DNA of 26,062 bases from Sulfitobacter sp. (GCA_024636405.1 JAGXHC010000125.1:1-26062); one strand, 5' to 3'; counted from the stretch's first letter, positions 17,601 to 25,164 are shown. Made by a program: numbers and translations. Notes: generated by a model from the letters alone, not told the origin.

Positions 17601-17950
17601 TTCGACAGCAGCGTCGACAGCCATGCATAGGCGTCGCGGTCGCGCGGATAGGCCAACAGGTCGGTGCCGCACATCAGCACCAACCGTGCCCCGATGATGG
17701 GCCGTATCTTGGCCTTCTTCGCCTCGACATGTACCCGCACGACACCGGCCAGCGTGTTGTGATCCGCAACCCCCATCGCGTCATAGCCCAGCAGGTTCGC
17801 GGTCGCCGTCAGGTCGACCGCATCAGAAGACGCGCGCAGAAACGAAAAACAACTGGCCAGCCCCAGTTCCACGTAACGGCTGGGGGGATGCCATTGAAAC
17901 GGGTCCTCGACCTCGATCGTGCGGCGGGGCAGCGCATCATTCTGCGGCAT
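14639..17950 (-). CDS. dnaE2: Error-prone DNA polymerase DnaE2 (ImuC)
   Basis: 1103 residues, a C-family polymerase of the DnaE2 branch used in SOS-induced translesion synthesis with ImuA and ImuB. Catalytic aspartates are present: PDIDVDF (403-409, Asp404 and Asp406) and Asp555 in IFKVDILALG. The N-terminal PHP domain keeps VADHN (61-65), but its first motif reads ELGLASCFSF instead of an ELH-type His-containing motif. A C-terminal OB-fold contains SLAGLVLVRQKPGSAKG and FVTIEDETGVANLVIW. Start: ATG 17950 has AGGG 9 nt upstream; GTG 17956, two codons earlier, is the alternative. It is 60 bp downstream of imuB in the same direction, and its expression should follow the LexA box upstream of imuA. 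Confidence 0.95.
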   Translation of the reverse strand: MPQNDALPRRTIEVEDPFQWHPPSRYVELGLASCFSFLRASSDAVDLTATANLLGYDAMGVADHNTLAGVVRVHVEAKKAKIRPIIGARLVLMCGTDLLAYPRDRDAYAWLSTLLSKGKMADVDGGWQEKGTTHLTLDMVADHAEGLELIVMPPERLEVFEAGLPRLTRALRGMRHVGAAYLYRGDDVARINRLDRIAKAYGLEILATNDVLYHAASRRPLQDVMTCIREGRTIDTAGFLLEANAERFLKPPSEMCRLFAAWPHAIAATRKVADACTFSLDDLKYEYPHEIVPEGRSAQEELERLTWEGATTRYPNGVPDRIKAIIEKEFALIRSKKIARYFLTINDIVRFARQDAQPPILCQGRGSAANSTVCFCLGITAVDPAEHDVLFERFLSEERDEPPDIDVDFEHERREEVIQYMYAKYGRHRAGLCATVIHYRPRSALREVGKAMGLSEDVTSKLASTVWGSFEAEVGDDRVKEAGMDLSDPYLRCVMMLAREMTGMPRHLSQHVGGFILTERPLTEMVPIGNGAMPERSFIEWDKDDIDALGIFKVDILALGMLTCIAKCFDLMRAHYNDDKELATVPPDDDATYDMLCAGDSLGVFQVESRAQMAMLPKLRPRVFYDLVIEVAIVRPGPIQGDMVHPFLRRRQRQEGVSYPAPGPEHPQDELLKILGRTLGVPIFQEQAMKIAIDAAKFTPKEANELRKAMATFRSRGTIETLQTKMVGRMTERGYDPEFAQRCFDQIKGFGEYGFPESHAASFAKLVYVSSWMKCHYPAAFACALLNSQPMGFYAPAQIVRDAREHGVEVRGVDVDFSDWNSTLEPSADGFALRLGMRQIDGMRADAAARIMAARDRPFDDVADLKTRARLDRGQIRKLAEADAMRNMGIDRRQALWQAQALKDAPDLPIFTHADAVDEGAEPPVLLPAMPQAEQVVADYQTLRMSLKAHPISFFRASLRKQGFISADQLPALNHGRKVSLAGLVLVRQKPGSAKGVCFVTIEDETGVANLVIWPKLFDHFRPVIMSSRLLVVHGRMQTDGRVIHVVAERLENRSDRLDALAQERVPATFARGDEVTRPLPNQVAPRQHPRNVRVIPKSRDFH

Positions 17951-18010
17951 CGACACAGACCCTGAAGGGAGGGCGGGAGGGGTGTCGCCGCAGGCGCACG
18001 TCTGCCGCCC

Positions 18011-19555
18011 TCATGCGAAAACCCCGTGCAGGAACCACACCGGGTCGCCCCCGCGCCCGTCGCCCAGAACCCCCTGCCGGTAAATCCAGAACCGCCGCCC
18101 ATCCTGCACCTCGACCTTGTAGTAATCTCGCAGCCGCGTGCCGGGCTTGTCGCGCCACCATTCAGGCGCGATCCGTTCAGGCCCCTCAAACCGCGCCATG
18201 TGATAGGCCACGCGCCGCCACTGAAACCGTGCGGGTGGGCCCTCGGGAACAGCGTACAGCACGGTTACTTCTTCAGCCGGGTCCAGCAGGCGCAAGGGGC
18301 GCTCGCAGGTCATCACAGGGGCTGGCGCAGCGTTATGGGCAATCGCAGGCACACGCGCTTCGACCCGTTCGGGCAGATGGCTTTGGCACCATGCCGACCA
18401 GGTGATTTTCTCGGGCCCCAGCCGCGCCGTCAGCCGGTCCAGCAAGGCCGCCACATCGCGCCCCGCATCGCGGCTGCCGTCCAGATGATCCTGATGCAAG
18501 GACAAAGGCTCGATCCGCAGCGCCTCGAGCGTCAGCAGATCAAAGCCGAAACCGGGGTCAATTCCCTCCAGCTTGCCCGCCAGCAGCCGCAGCATATGCG
18601 CGGGATCACGGGTCGCACTGGCCGTCACGACATCGCGGCTGCGCCATTCGCCATCCACACGGTAGATCGTAAGCCGCAGTAACCGCGCACCCTGCTCGGC
18701 CCGTGCCAGATCAACGCAAAGCGCTTCGGCAAGCGCGGGCAGTTGCGGCACGGGATCAATCACCGGTTCGGGCAAGCGCACGCGGGCCAGCCAGACCTGC
18801 GCATCGGGCGGCGCGTTCAGCGGATCGGCAGCGCGGCCTGTGGCACGGTCCAGCAGCACCAGCGGATTGCGATCCTCGGCCAACCCGGAAAACCGCCGCA
18901 TCAACGCAACACGCGGCACATCTGCCAGCGCGCCAATGGTCTTGAGGCCCAATCGCGTCAGCAGCCGCAGCATATCATCGCTTAACCGCAACGCCGCCAC
19001 AGGTAGCGGGCCAAGCTGCGCCATCATCGTCTCGCCGTCACAGATCACAAAGGCCGGGGCATAGCGCGCCAGCATTTGCGCCGCCCCCCGCGACGGTGCC
19101 ATCGCCAGCCGTGTGGTCAGCCCCTGCATCTTGAACCGTGTCGCCATGTCGCGCAGCAGCGCGGCTTCGCCCCCGAACAGATGTGCGGCCCCCGTGACAT
19201 CCATCACGATACCATCCTGACCGTCCCGCACTGTCCAAGGACACCAGCGCCGCGCCCAATGGGCCAGACGTTCCAGCAGCTTGTAATCGCCCGCTGCATC
19301 GGCGCGCTCGACATGCAGGTCAGGGTAGATCGCCTGCGCATCAACCACCCGCGTACCCACCGCAATGCCACGCGTGCGCGCCACAGCGTTCATCGCGTGA
19401 ATAACGGGGCCATGGGTGCCATCACGCGCCAGCACCACAGGCACATCATCTGCCGGTGGCGTGCGATGCTGGGTGATGATCCGCCGCCACCGCTCCATCG
19501 CCAGCTCCGGGAAGTAGACGGAGACGATCCGCAGTTCTTTGTGCCCCGCCGTCAT
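18011..19555 (-). CDS. imuB: ImuB, Y-family polymerase-like mutasome protein
   Basis: 514 residues. ImuB is a catalytically dead Y-family homolog that links ImuA and DnaE2 to the beta clamp in the alphaproteobacterial mutasome. The N-terminus RIVSVYFPELAMERW lacks the DxD of active Y polymerases. The second acidic motif is replaced by VMDVTGAAHLFGGE. A helix-hairpin-helix-like region (LTRLGLKTIGALADVPRVAL) is near residues 230-250. The C-terminus GPERIAPEWW ... RDYYKVEVQDGRRFWIYRQG ... WFLHGVFA is characteristic of ImuB. The start ATG 19555 gives MTAGHKELRIVSV, so the gene overlaps the imuA 3' end by 110 nt in another frame. No QLPLWG-like clamp motif was recognised. Confidence 0.93.
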   Translation of the reverse strand: MTAGHKELRIVSVYFPELAMERWRRIITQHRTPPADDVPVVLARDGTHGPVIHAMNAVARTRGIAVGTRVVDAQAIYPDLHVERADAAGDYKLLERLAHWARRWCPWTVRDGQDGIVMDVTGAAHLFGGEAALLRDMATRFKMQGLTTRLAMAPSRGAAQMLARYAPAFVICDGETMMAQLGPLPVAALRLSDDMLRLLTRLGLKTIGALADVPRVALMRRFSGLAEDRNPLVLLDRATGRAADPLNAPPDAQVWLARVRLPEPVIDPVPQLPALAEALCVDLARAEQGARLLRLTIYRVDGEWRSRDVVTASATRDPAHMLRLLAGKLEGIDPGFGFDLLTLEALRIEPLSLHQDHLDGSRDAGRDVAALLDRLTARLGPEKITWSAWCQSHLPERVEARVPAIAHNAAPAPVMTCERPLRLLDPAEEVTVLYAVPEGPPARFQWRRVAYHMARFEGPERIAPEWWRDKPGTRLRDYYKVEVQDGRRFWIYRQGVLGDGRGGDPVWFLHGVFA

Positions 19556-20168
19556 AGGCCGCCGTCCAGACACCGGGGGCGCGGCCACGGGCGCGGAACA
19601 AATCCGCCTCCCACATCGGCGCGCCGGGGGCTTGTGCGTTGTAGCGGTTGGGCCCCGAGGGCCGCGACCGCAGCCGCCAGCGTTCGCGCGCCGCACTCAG
19701 CGCGCCGTGATCGCCCGACCGGATCAACCACAGTGGCACGCCAGAGCTTTCCGCCCGCAGCGCCAATCGCTTGGTGGCTGTAAAGCTCAGCACCTCTGGC
19801 GCGCCGTGAATCTCGCCCACGACAGCAGACAGGCCCGCACAAGCGGCCCCTTCCTCCATCGCCCATAGCACGTCGCGCGGGTGGCTCACCTCGACCCGAA
19901 GGATATTGCCAGAAAAGCCGAATCCCCGTAACGCCGGACCATAAAGCCGCCCGTTCTCGCGCCGCGACATGCGATCCTGGATCCACAGCACCGGATCCTT
20001 GCTGTCGGGCAAACAGGCCAGCACAAACCCTGTTGCCGCCGCATCGAAGGGCGCGTCCGGCAACGCGTCGCGCAAGATTGCACCGCCCATATGTGGGGCG
20101 GGCACATCCTTGACCAGACGCTTGTCGGACAAGGAAATCACTTGTGCAAATTGGGAATCGGGTGTCAT
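19446..20168 (-). CDS. imuA: ImuA, RecA-like mutasome component
   Basis: 240 residues. ImuA is a degenerate RecA/SulA-like protein that binds RecA and ImuB in SOS mutagenesis. Typical segments are GAILRDALPDAPFDAAATGFVLACL, PVLWIQDRMSRRENGRLYGPAL and EVSHPRDVLWAMEEGAACAGLSAVVGEI (about 80-115), followed by TATKRLALRAESSGVPLWLIR. The start ATG 20168 has a strong GGAGG 6 nt upstream, and a LexA box lies 15 bp upstream of the ATG. The C-terminal ~36 residues are encoded in the overlap with imuB and look compositionally arbitrary, so the tail may be a late extension. It is first in the imuA-imuB-dnaE2 transcript. Confidence 0.92.
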   Translation of the reverse strand: MTPDSQFAQVISLSDKRLVKDVPAPHMGGAILRDALPDAPFDAAATGFVLACLPDSKDPVLWIQDRMSRRENGRLYGPALRGFGFSGNILRVEVSHPRDVLWAMEEGAACAGLSAVVGEIHGAPEVLSFTATKRLALRAESSGVPLWLIRSGDHGALSAARERWRLRSRPSGPNRYNAQAPGAPMWEADLFRARGRAPGVWTAAYDGGAQRTADRLRLLPGAGDGAVAADHHPASHATGR

Positions 20169-20182
20169 GCATTCCTCCATAT

Positions 20183-20197
20183 GTTCACTTTTTGTTC
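20183..20197. promoter_or_regulatory. LexA (SOS) box upstream of imuA
   Basis: GTTCACTTTTTGTTC is a perfect match to the alphaproteobacterial LexA consensus GTTC-N7-GTTC. It lies 15 bp upstream of the imuA ATG and next to its Shine-Dalgarno, where bound LexA would block transcription. It predicts SOS-controlled expression of imuA-imuB-dnaE2. Confidence 0.92.
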
Positions 20198-20520
20198 TAC
20201 ATGAAAAGAGTGCGTTTGACGAGGTGGATTTCAAGCCCGCACGCCAATTTCAGCTAAGCCCAAGCAATCGTTTTAGATTCTGTCGTTCGCGGACCAAAGA
20301 TAGACCGGTGACTTTAAAGAAGCGCGGCAACCTTCAGCAGTATCACGGCTGGAATTCGGCACTTTAACGCCAAAATAGGTCTAAAATGCTTACCTTTCGA
20401 CAAAGTCATGTACATCCGACCCGCAAGCTATTAGGGACGGGCGCAACACTCGGCTGGCGTGCGCGCCAACGCCGTGCAGCGCGTTATTCAGGCGCAAATT
20501 TATTCAGACAGGACATTCCG
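20198..20520 (+). other. 323-bp leader region of the DEAD-box helicase gene
   Basis: Lies between the LexA box and the helicase start. The frame is open from an ATG at 20386, but the first 45 codons (MLTFRQSHVHPTRKLLGTG...) are not helicase-like. A short stem, TGGCG-TGCG-CGCCA (20455-20468), is visible. Apart from the helicase ribosome site AGGA (20511-20514) I recognise no promoter, riboswitch or small gene. Confidence 0.4.
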
Positions 20521-22683
20521 TTGATTCAGACCATCGCAGACGCGCTTGCCAAACAAGGCTATGAAACACTCACCCCAGTACAAAAGGCGGTTACCGATCC
20601 GGCCCTTGCCGACGCTGACCTCTTGGTATCGGCACAAACAGGATCAGGCAAGACCGTCGGCTTCGGTCTGGCAATTGCACCGACCTTGCTGGGCGGCTCC
20701 GAGAAATTTGGCCATGCCGGTGCACCGCTGGCCTTGATCATTGCGCCGACCCGCGAGCTGGCCATGCAGGTCAGCCGGGAATTGACATGGCTTTATGGCC
20801 CTGCCGGGGCAGTCGTCACCACCTGTGTGGGCGGCATGGACACGCGCACCGAACGCCGCGCCCTTGACCGGGGTGCGCATGTTGTTGTCGCCACGCCGGG
20901 GCGTCTTTGCGATCACATCAAGCGCAACAACATCAACCTCAATGACATCCGTGCCGTGGTGCTGGATGAGGCTGACGAGATGCTTGACCTTGGGTTCCGC
21001 GACGAGCTTGAGTTCATTCTTTCGGAAGCGCCCGAAGAGCGCCGCACCTTGCTGTTTTCCGCCACAGTTCCGGCAGCGATCGCAAAGCTTGCCAAGGCCT
21101 ATCAGCGCAACGCGCAGCGGGTTGAAACCATCGGCGAGGCCAAGCAGCACACCGACATCGAATACCGCGCCCTCAACGTGCATCCGCGCGACATCGAAAA
21201 CGCGATCATCAACGTATTGCGGTTTTACGAAGCCAAGAATGCCATCGTGTTCTGCAACACCCGCGCTGCCGTTGCCCGTCTGACCACACGTTTCACGAAC
21301 CGAGGCTTCTCGGTCGTGGCGCTGTCGGGCGAGTTGTCGCAATCGGAACGGACCAATGCCCTGCAAGCGCTGCGCGATGGCCGTGCCCGCGTTTGTATCG
21401 CCACAGATGTTGCCGCCCGTGGCATCGATTTGCCCAATCTTGAGCTAGTCATTCACGCTGATCTGCCGTCGAACTCTGACACGTTGCTGCACCGCTCTGG
21501 CCGTACAGGTCGCGCCGGCCGCAAAGGTGTTTCCGCACTGATCGTTCCAGCGAAACTGCGCAGCAAGGCGAACCGTCTGATCGGCGGGGCCAAGCTGAAA
21601 GTCGAATGGGCCAACCCGCCGTCGGCAGAAGAAGTGAACGCCGAAGACGAAAAGCGCTTGTTGGCCGATTCCGCCTGGTCTGATCCCATCCCTGATGATG
21701 CGACAGGTTTTGTCGCGAACCTGGTGGAACAGTTCAGCGCCGAGCAGCTCGCGACCGCCTTCGTCAATCTTTATCGCGCACGTCAGTCCGCACCCGAGCA
21801 ACTGGCCGAGCCGGGCACGCCCGCCGATGAAAAACCGCGTGGTGATTTCGGGCCGTCTGTCTGGTTCTCGATTTCGATCGGGCGCAACCAAGAGGCCGAG
21901 CCGCGCACTATTTTGCCGATGATCTGCCGCATGGGCGATCTGACCAAGGACGACGTCGGCGCGATCCGCGTCCAGCCAAGCCATACGTTTGTTGAAATCC
22001 TGGCCACGTCGGCTTCTAAATTCACCAACGCGCTTGGCCCCGACATGAAAGTCGAAGACGGCGCAATTGTGACCCAGCTGGACAAGGCGCCCGACCTGTC
22101 GCGTGGCCCCAAGCCCGGCGGCAGCCGCGGCCCCAAGCCTGATCGTGGCCCCCGCCCAGAGCGCGCTGAACGTGCACCGCGTCCGGCCTATAACCCGGAT
22201 GCGCCAACCGAACCTCGTAAACCCCGTGCTGAAACCGTCGAGGCTTCTGTCGCGGTCAGCGAAAAACCTCGCGCGCCCAAGCCCTACGGGGACAAGCCAC
22301 GCAGCGACAAACCCAAGTTCGAAAAGCCCCGCGCCGCCAAAGGCGAGCGCCCGCCAAAGTCGCACAAGACCGAACGCACGCCCATGAAGGCCGGTGCAGC
22401 GCCAAAGCCGAAATCGAACCCCAAGCCCGAAAGTTTCGACAAGCCCAAGGCAAAAGCCGTTTGGAAAAAAGACAAGCCTGCCGGCCCACGCACCGACGCC
22501 CCGCGCAGTGATGCAAAACCTGCGGCAGACAAGCCTTACAAGGCCCGTGCTGCTGATCCATCAAAGCGTTTTGTCCCACCAAACAAGCTGGGCAAAGCCG
22601 GTGGAAAGCCAAAGGGTGGCAAGCCCGCTGGCGGCGGCGAAGGGGCACCCCGGAAACCTAAAACCAGCTTTCGGCCCAAGTAA
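20521..22683 (+). CDS. DEAD-box ATP-dependent RNA helicase with DbpA-like RNA-binding domain and long basic tail
   Basis: 720 residues from TTG 20521, chosen because AGGA lies 6 nt upstream and the protein then begins (M)IQTIADALAKQGYETLTPVQ, matching the family's Q-motif region. All helicase motifs are present: AQTGSGKT (38-45), PTRELA (76-81), TPGR (125-128), DEAD (149-152), SAT (180-182), FCNTR (244-248), ATDVAARGIDLP (294-305) and HRSGRTGRAGR (324-334). A DbpA/CsdA-type RNA-binding domain follows near 450-530 (ILPMICRMGDLTKDDVGAIRVQPSHTFVEI). The last ~190 residues are disordered, Lys/Pro/Arg-rich repeats (KP, RG, PKP). It probably remodels rRNA or structured mRNA in the cytosol. An upstream ATG start (765 residues) is less likely. 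Confidence 0.92.
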   Translation: MIQTIADALAKQGYETLTPVQKAVTDPALADADLLVSAQTGSGKTVGFGLAIAPTLLGGSEKFGHAGAPLALIIAPTRELAMQVSRELTWLYGPAGAVVTTCVGGMDTRTERRALDRGAHVVVATPGRLCDHIKRNNINLNDIRAVVLDEADEMLDLGFRDELEFILSEAPEERRTLLFSATVPAAIAKLAKAYQRNAQRVETIGEAKQHTDIEYRALNVHPRDIENAIINVLRFYEAKNAIVFCNTRAAVARLTTRFTNRGFSVVALSGELSQSERTNALQALRDGRARVCIATDVAARGIDLPNLELVIHADLPSNSDTLLHRSGRTGRAGRKGVSALIVPAKLRSKANRLIGGAKLKVEWANPPSAEEVNAEDEKRLLADSAWSDPIPDDATGFVANLVEQFSAEQLATAFVNLYRARQSAPEQLAEPGTPADEKPRGDFGPSVWFSISIGRNQEAEPRTILPMICRMGDLTKDDVGAIRVQPSHTFVEILATSASKFTNALGPDMKVEDGAIVTQLDKAPDLSRGPKPGGSRGPKPDRGPRPERAERAPRPAYNPDAPTEPRKPRAETVEASVAVSEKPRAPKPYGDKPRSDKPKFEKPRAAKGERPPKSHKTERTPMKAGAAPKPKSNPKPESFDKPKAKAVWKKDKPAGPRTDAPRSDAKPAADKPYKARAADPSKRFVPPNKLGKAGGKPKGGKPAGGGEGAPRKPKTSFRPK

Positions 22684-22742
22684 GGCGCTGTAAACCGGGG
22701 CCAAAGCTTGTCTGTCAGAGACTATTGATTCCAATTTGACAT

Positions 22743-22771
22743 ACGCCACAGTGATTTACGTCATCTGGCGT
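22743..22771. repeat. Inverted repeat after the helicase gene
   Basis: ACGCCA (22743-22748) and TGGCGT (22766-22771), a perfect 6-bp repeat with a 17-nt spacer. A TTGACA hexamer at 22736-22741 precedes it. It may be a remnant promoter/operator of the decayed cytochrome gene or a weak terminator of the helicase gene. Confidence 0.3.
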
Positions 22772-22798
22772 GTGTTAAATAGTAAAATTAGTTTAAAG

Positions 22799-23419
22799 AT
22801 GATCCTGCTAAGCCTGATCGATCTTTGTGTCGCAGGTGGAGCGGTGGCCTCAGTCGTCATCGCTCTTGGATAGGGGCAAAACCCGATTGCGCTGTCGATG
22901 CGCCCCCGCCCCAGCATTTACCGGCCGTTGTCGATCATTTCACCGATTCCGAGCTGTTTGTGATGCTGCAAAACGGTGAGCGCGATGCCCGCGTGGCCAA
23001 CTACTGGAAACGAAGATGAAATCTGATCTATTTTAGCGTTTCTGCGCGAACTTCCCGAATTGGACAGCCCGACATATGCCGATATGGTCAAGCCGGTTCG
23101 TGACGTGCCTCAAATGCCTTATGGCGCGCCGGGCGAACTGGCCGCCAGCAACGTTGGCATCAAAGCGGATCCGATCAAAGAATACATGTGCGGCCTGACA
23201 TGTCACAGTGCCGCGCAGACCAAAAAGATGCTGTTGATTGCGACGCTACAGGGTCAAAACGTCAATTACCTGCGCAACCGTCTTGAGTATTTTGCGCGCG
23301 AATCGTGTCTGCCCTTGCCAAGTCTGAACCCGATGCACCAGTTCGCCAAGGTCATGAGTGAAGACCAGCGTGCCGATGTGGCTGCGTGTTTTGCATCACG
23401 AAATGCGCTGCCAAAATAG
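22799..23419 (+). pseudogene. Decayed diheme c-type cytochrome pseudogene
   Basis: Cytochrome c fragments succeed one another across two frames. First domain: the heme site survives only as GLSRH (about 22849-22863), as if both Cys codons of a CLSCH site mutated. Then comes IALSMRPRP in another frame, QHLPAVVDHFTDSELFVMLQNG in the first frame, and after a further shift near 22975, SAMPAWPTTGNEDEI, a stop (TGA 23024-23026, where Trp is expected) and SILAFLRELPELDSPTYADM. Second domain: from about 23060 to 23419 an open stretch gives YMCGLTCHS (CxxxCH rather than CxxCH), LQGQNVNYLRNRLEYFARE, LNPMHQFAKVMSEDQRADVAACFAS. These match the usual pattern of tandem-domain cytochromes of the c553/c4 type. 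A hydrophobic N-terminus from ATG 22799 ends at TAG 22871. Not functional; the original electron partner is unknown. Confidence 0.8.
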
Positions 23420-23537
23420 CCGTAGCGCAATTTTTCGAAGATAACGCGACATTGATCCGGGCTGGAATTTTCCAGAATTCCGACCCGTTTTCCAAAGAAA
23501 ATCCAGCGCAGACACATTGGCTTGTACGTGCTTTTTC

Positions 23538-23584
23538 AGTCCACCGTTTTTTTGGACTTAACAACAGACCCCAGCTGGCCCTAC
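23538..23584 (+). promoter_or_regulatory. Candidate TauR-responsive promoter elements upstream of tpa
   Basis: TTGGACTTAA (23552-23561) differs by one base from CTGGACTTAA, the half-site I recall for the MocR-type regulator TauR of Rhodobacter capsulatus, which binds direct repeats. A weaker copy, CTGGCCCTAC, is at 23575-23584. AGTCCA (23538-23543) also forms an inverted repeat with TGGACT (23553-23558). The sites lie 90-135 bp upstream of the tpa ATG, in a 253-bp gene-free gap. A second imperfect inverted repeat is at 23461-23472 / 23497-23507. Confidence 0.45.
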
Positions 23585-23672
23585 TGGCGCGTCCTTTTTT
23601 ACGGTGTGGTTTTGTCATAGCATCGCTATAGTTGTTCGCAAAGACACTCCAAGCATCCGAAAGGTCTGGTCC

Positions 23673-25064
23673 ATGGACGGTACATTCAACGAAAACGACA
23701 TCTCCCGTGTGGTCGAGGCGGATCGCGCCCATATCTGGCACCACTTAAGCCAGCACAAACCTTACGAGACGACCGACCCGCGGATCATCGTCGAAGGCAA
23801 GGGAATGCGCGTCTGGGACCAAAAGGGCAAAGAGCACCTTGATGCCGTGTCGGGTGGTGTCTGGACGGTCAACGTCGGCTATGGCCGTGAAAGCATCGCC
23901 AACGCCGTGCGCGACCAGTTGATCAAGCTTAACTATTTCGCAGGCTCTGCCGGTTCGATCCCGGGTTCGATCTTTGCGGAAAAGCTGATCGAGAAGATGC
24001 CGGGGATGAGCCGCGTTTATTACTGCAACTCTGGCTCTGAAGCGAATGAAAAGGGCTTCAAGATGGTACGCCAGATTGCCCACAAGCGGTACGGTGGCAA
24101 GAAGCACAAGATCCTTTACCGCGACCGCGACTATCACGGCACCACAATTGCCTGTCTGTCTGCGGGCGGACAAGACGAGCGTAACGCGCAATACGGCCCG
24201 TTCACCGATGGGTTCGTGCGCGTGCCCCATTGTCTTGAGTATCGCAAATTCGAACAAGACGGTGCCCCAGAGGATAACTACGGCGTTTGGGCCGCAGACC
24301 AGATCGAAAAGGTGATCCTTGCCGAAGGGCCTGACACTGTCGGCGGCCTGTGCCTTGAGCCCGTGACTGCCGGTGGCGGCGTCATCACGCCGCCCGAGGG
24401 CTATTGGGAACGCGTGCAGGAAATCTGCCGCAAATACGATATCCTGCTGCACATCGACGAAGTTGTTTGCGGCGTGGGCCGCACCGGTGAATGGTTCGGC
24501 TATCAGCACTACGGCATCAAGCCGGACATGGTGACAATGGCCAAGGGCATTGCCTCTGGCTATGCCGCGATCGCGTGTCTTGTGACCACCGAAGAGGTGT
24601 TCAACATGTTCAAGGACGATGCGTCCGATCCGATGAACTATTTCCGCGATATCTCGACTTTTGGCGGCTGCACTGCAGGGCCGACCGCCGGCATCGAAAA
24701 CATGGCCATCATCGAGCGTGAAAATCTGCTGCAAAACACCACTGACATGGGCCACTACATGCTGGAACAGCTTGAAGAGCTGTCGGACAAGTATTCGGTC
24801 ATCGGTCAGGTGCGCGGCAAAGGCTTGTTCTTGGGGGCGGAGCTGGTTGAGGACCGCAGCACGCGCGTGCCTGTTGCTGAAAAAGTGGTCCAAGCTGTCG
24901 TTGCTGACTGCATGGCGCAAGGTGTTATTATCGGGGCGACCAACAGGTCGCTGCCGGGCAAAAACAACACCCTTTGTTTCAGCCCTGCCTTGATCGCCAA
25001 GAAAGACGATATCGACGAGATCATCGCCGCAGTTGACGGTGCCATGGGGCGGGTGTTCGGGTGA
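23673..25064 (+). CDS. tpa: Taurine:pyruvate aminotransferase
   Basis: 463-residue class III PLP aminotransferase. It closely resembles rhodobacteral Tpa from its N-terminus (NDISRVVEADRAHIWHHLSQHKPYETTDPRIIVEGKG). Tpa converts taurine and pyruvate to sulfoacetaldehyde and alanine in the cytosol. PLP-site residues are visible: NSGSEANE (119-126), YHGTT (154-158), Asp262 in HIDEVVCGVGRTG and the Schiff-base Lys291 in VTMAKGIASGYAA. The start ATG 23673 has AAAGG about 9 nt upstream; longer upstream starts are not conserved. The usual partners xsc and tauABC are not in the window, and the tauR downstream is truncated. Substrate assignment rests on close family resemblance plus the tauR neighbour; other omega-aminotransferase activities are possible. 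Confidence 0.88.
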   Translation: MDGTFNENDISRVVEADRAHIWHHLSQHKPYETTDPRIIVEGKGMRVWDQKGKEHLDAVSGGVWTVNVGYGRESIANAVRDQLIKLNYFAGSAGSIPGSIFAEKLIEKMPGMSRVYYCNSGSEANEKGFKMVRQIAHKRYGGKKHKILYRDRDYHGTTIACLSAGGQDERNAQYGPFTDGFVRVPHCLEYRKFEQDGAPEDNYGVWAADQIEKVILAEGPDTVGGLCLEPVTAGGGVITPPEGYWERVQEICRKYDILLHIDEVVCGVGRTGEWFGYQHYGIKPDMVTMAKGIASGYAAIACLVTTEEVFNMFKDDASDPMNYFRDISTFGGCTAGPTAGIENMAIIERENLLQNTTDMGHYMLEQLEELSDKYSVIGQVRGKGLFLGAELVEDRSTRVPVAEKVVQAVVADCMAQGVIIGATNRSLPGKNNTLCFSPALIAKKDDIDEIIAAVDGAMGRVFG

Positions 25065-25164
25065 GGGGCTGGCAAGACGGCCAATTCCCGCCGATGCCCT
25101 AAATGAGACTGGAACTAATCAATATCCACTGCGTTTACTTTCGTAGTTGAATTTGGAGAAAACC

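Noticed and set aside
21445..22365. A 306-codon open frame antisense to the helicase tail
   Set aside because: The plus-strand reading carries helicase motifs V and VI and the RNA-binding domain; the antisense product is low complexity.
22825..23019. A 64-codon ORF as an independent small gene
   Set aside because: Its second half (DHFTDSELFVMLQNG) is a cytochrome c fragment in register with neighbouring frames, so it belongs to the pseudogene.
23745..24920. A 391-codon open frame antisense to tpa
   Set aside because: Shadow of the aminotransferase gene; no recognisable domain or ribosome site.
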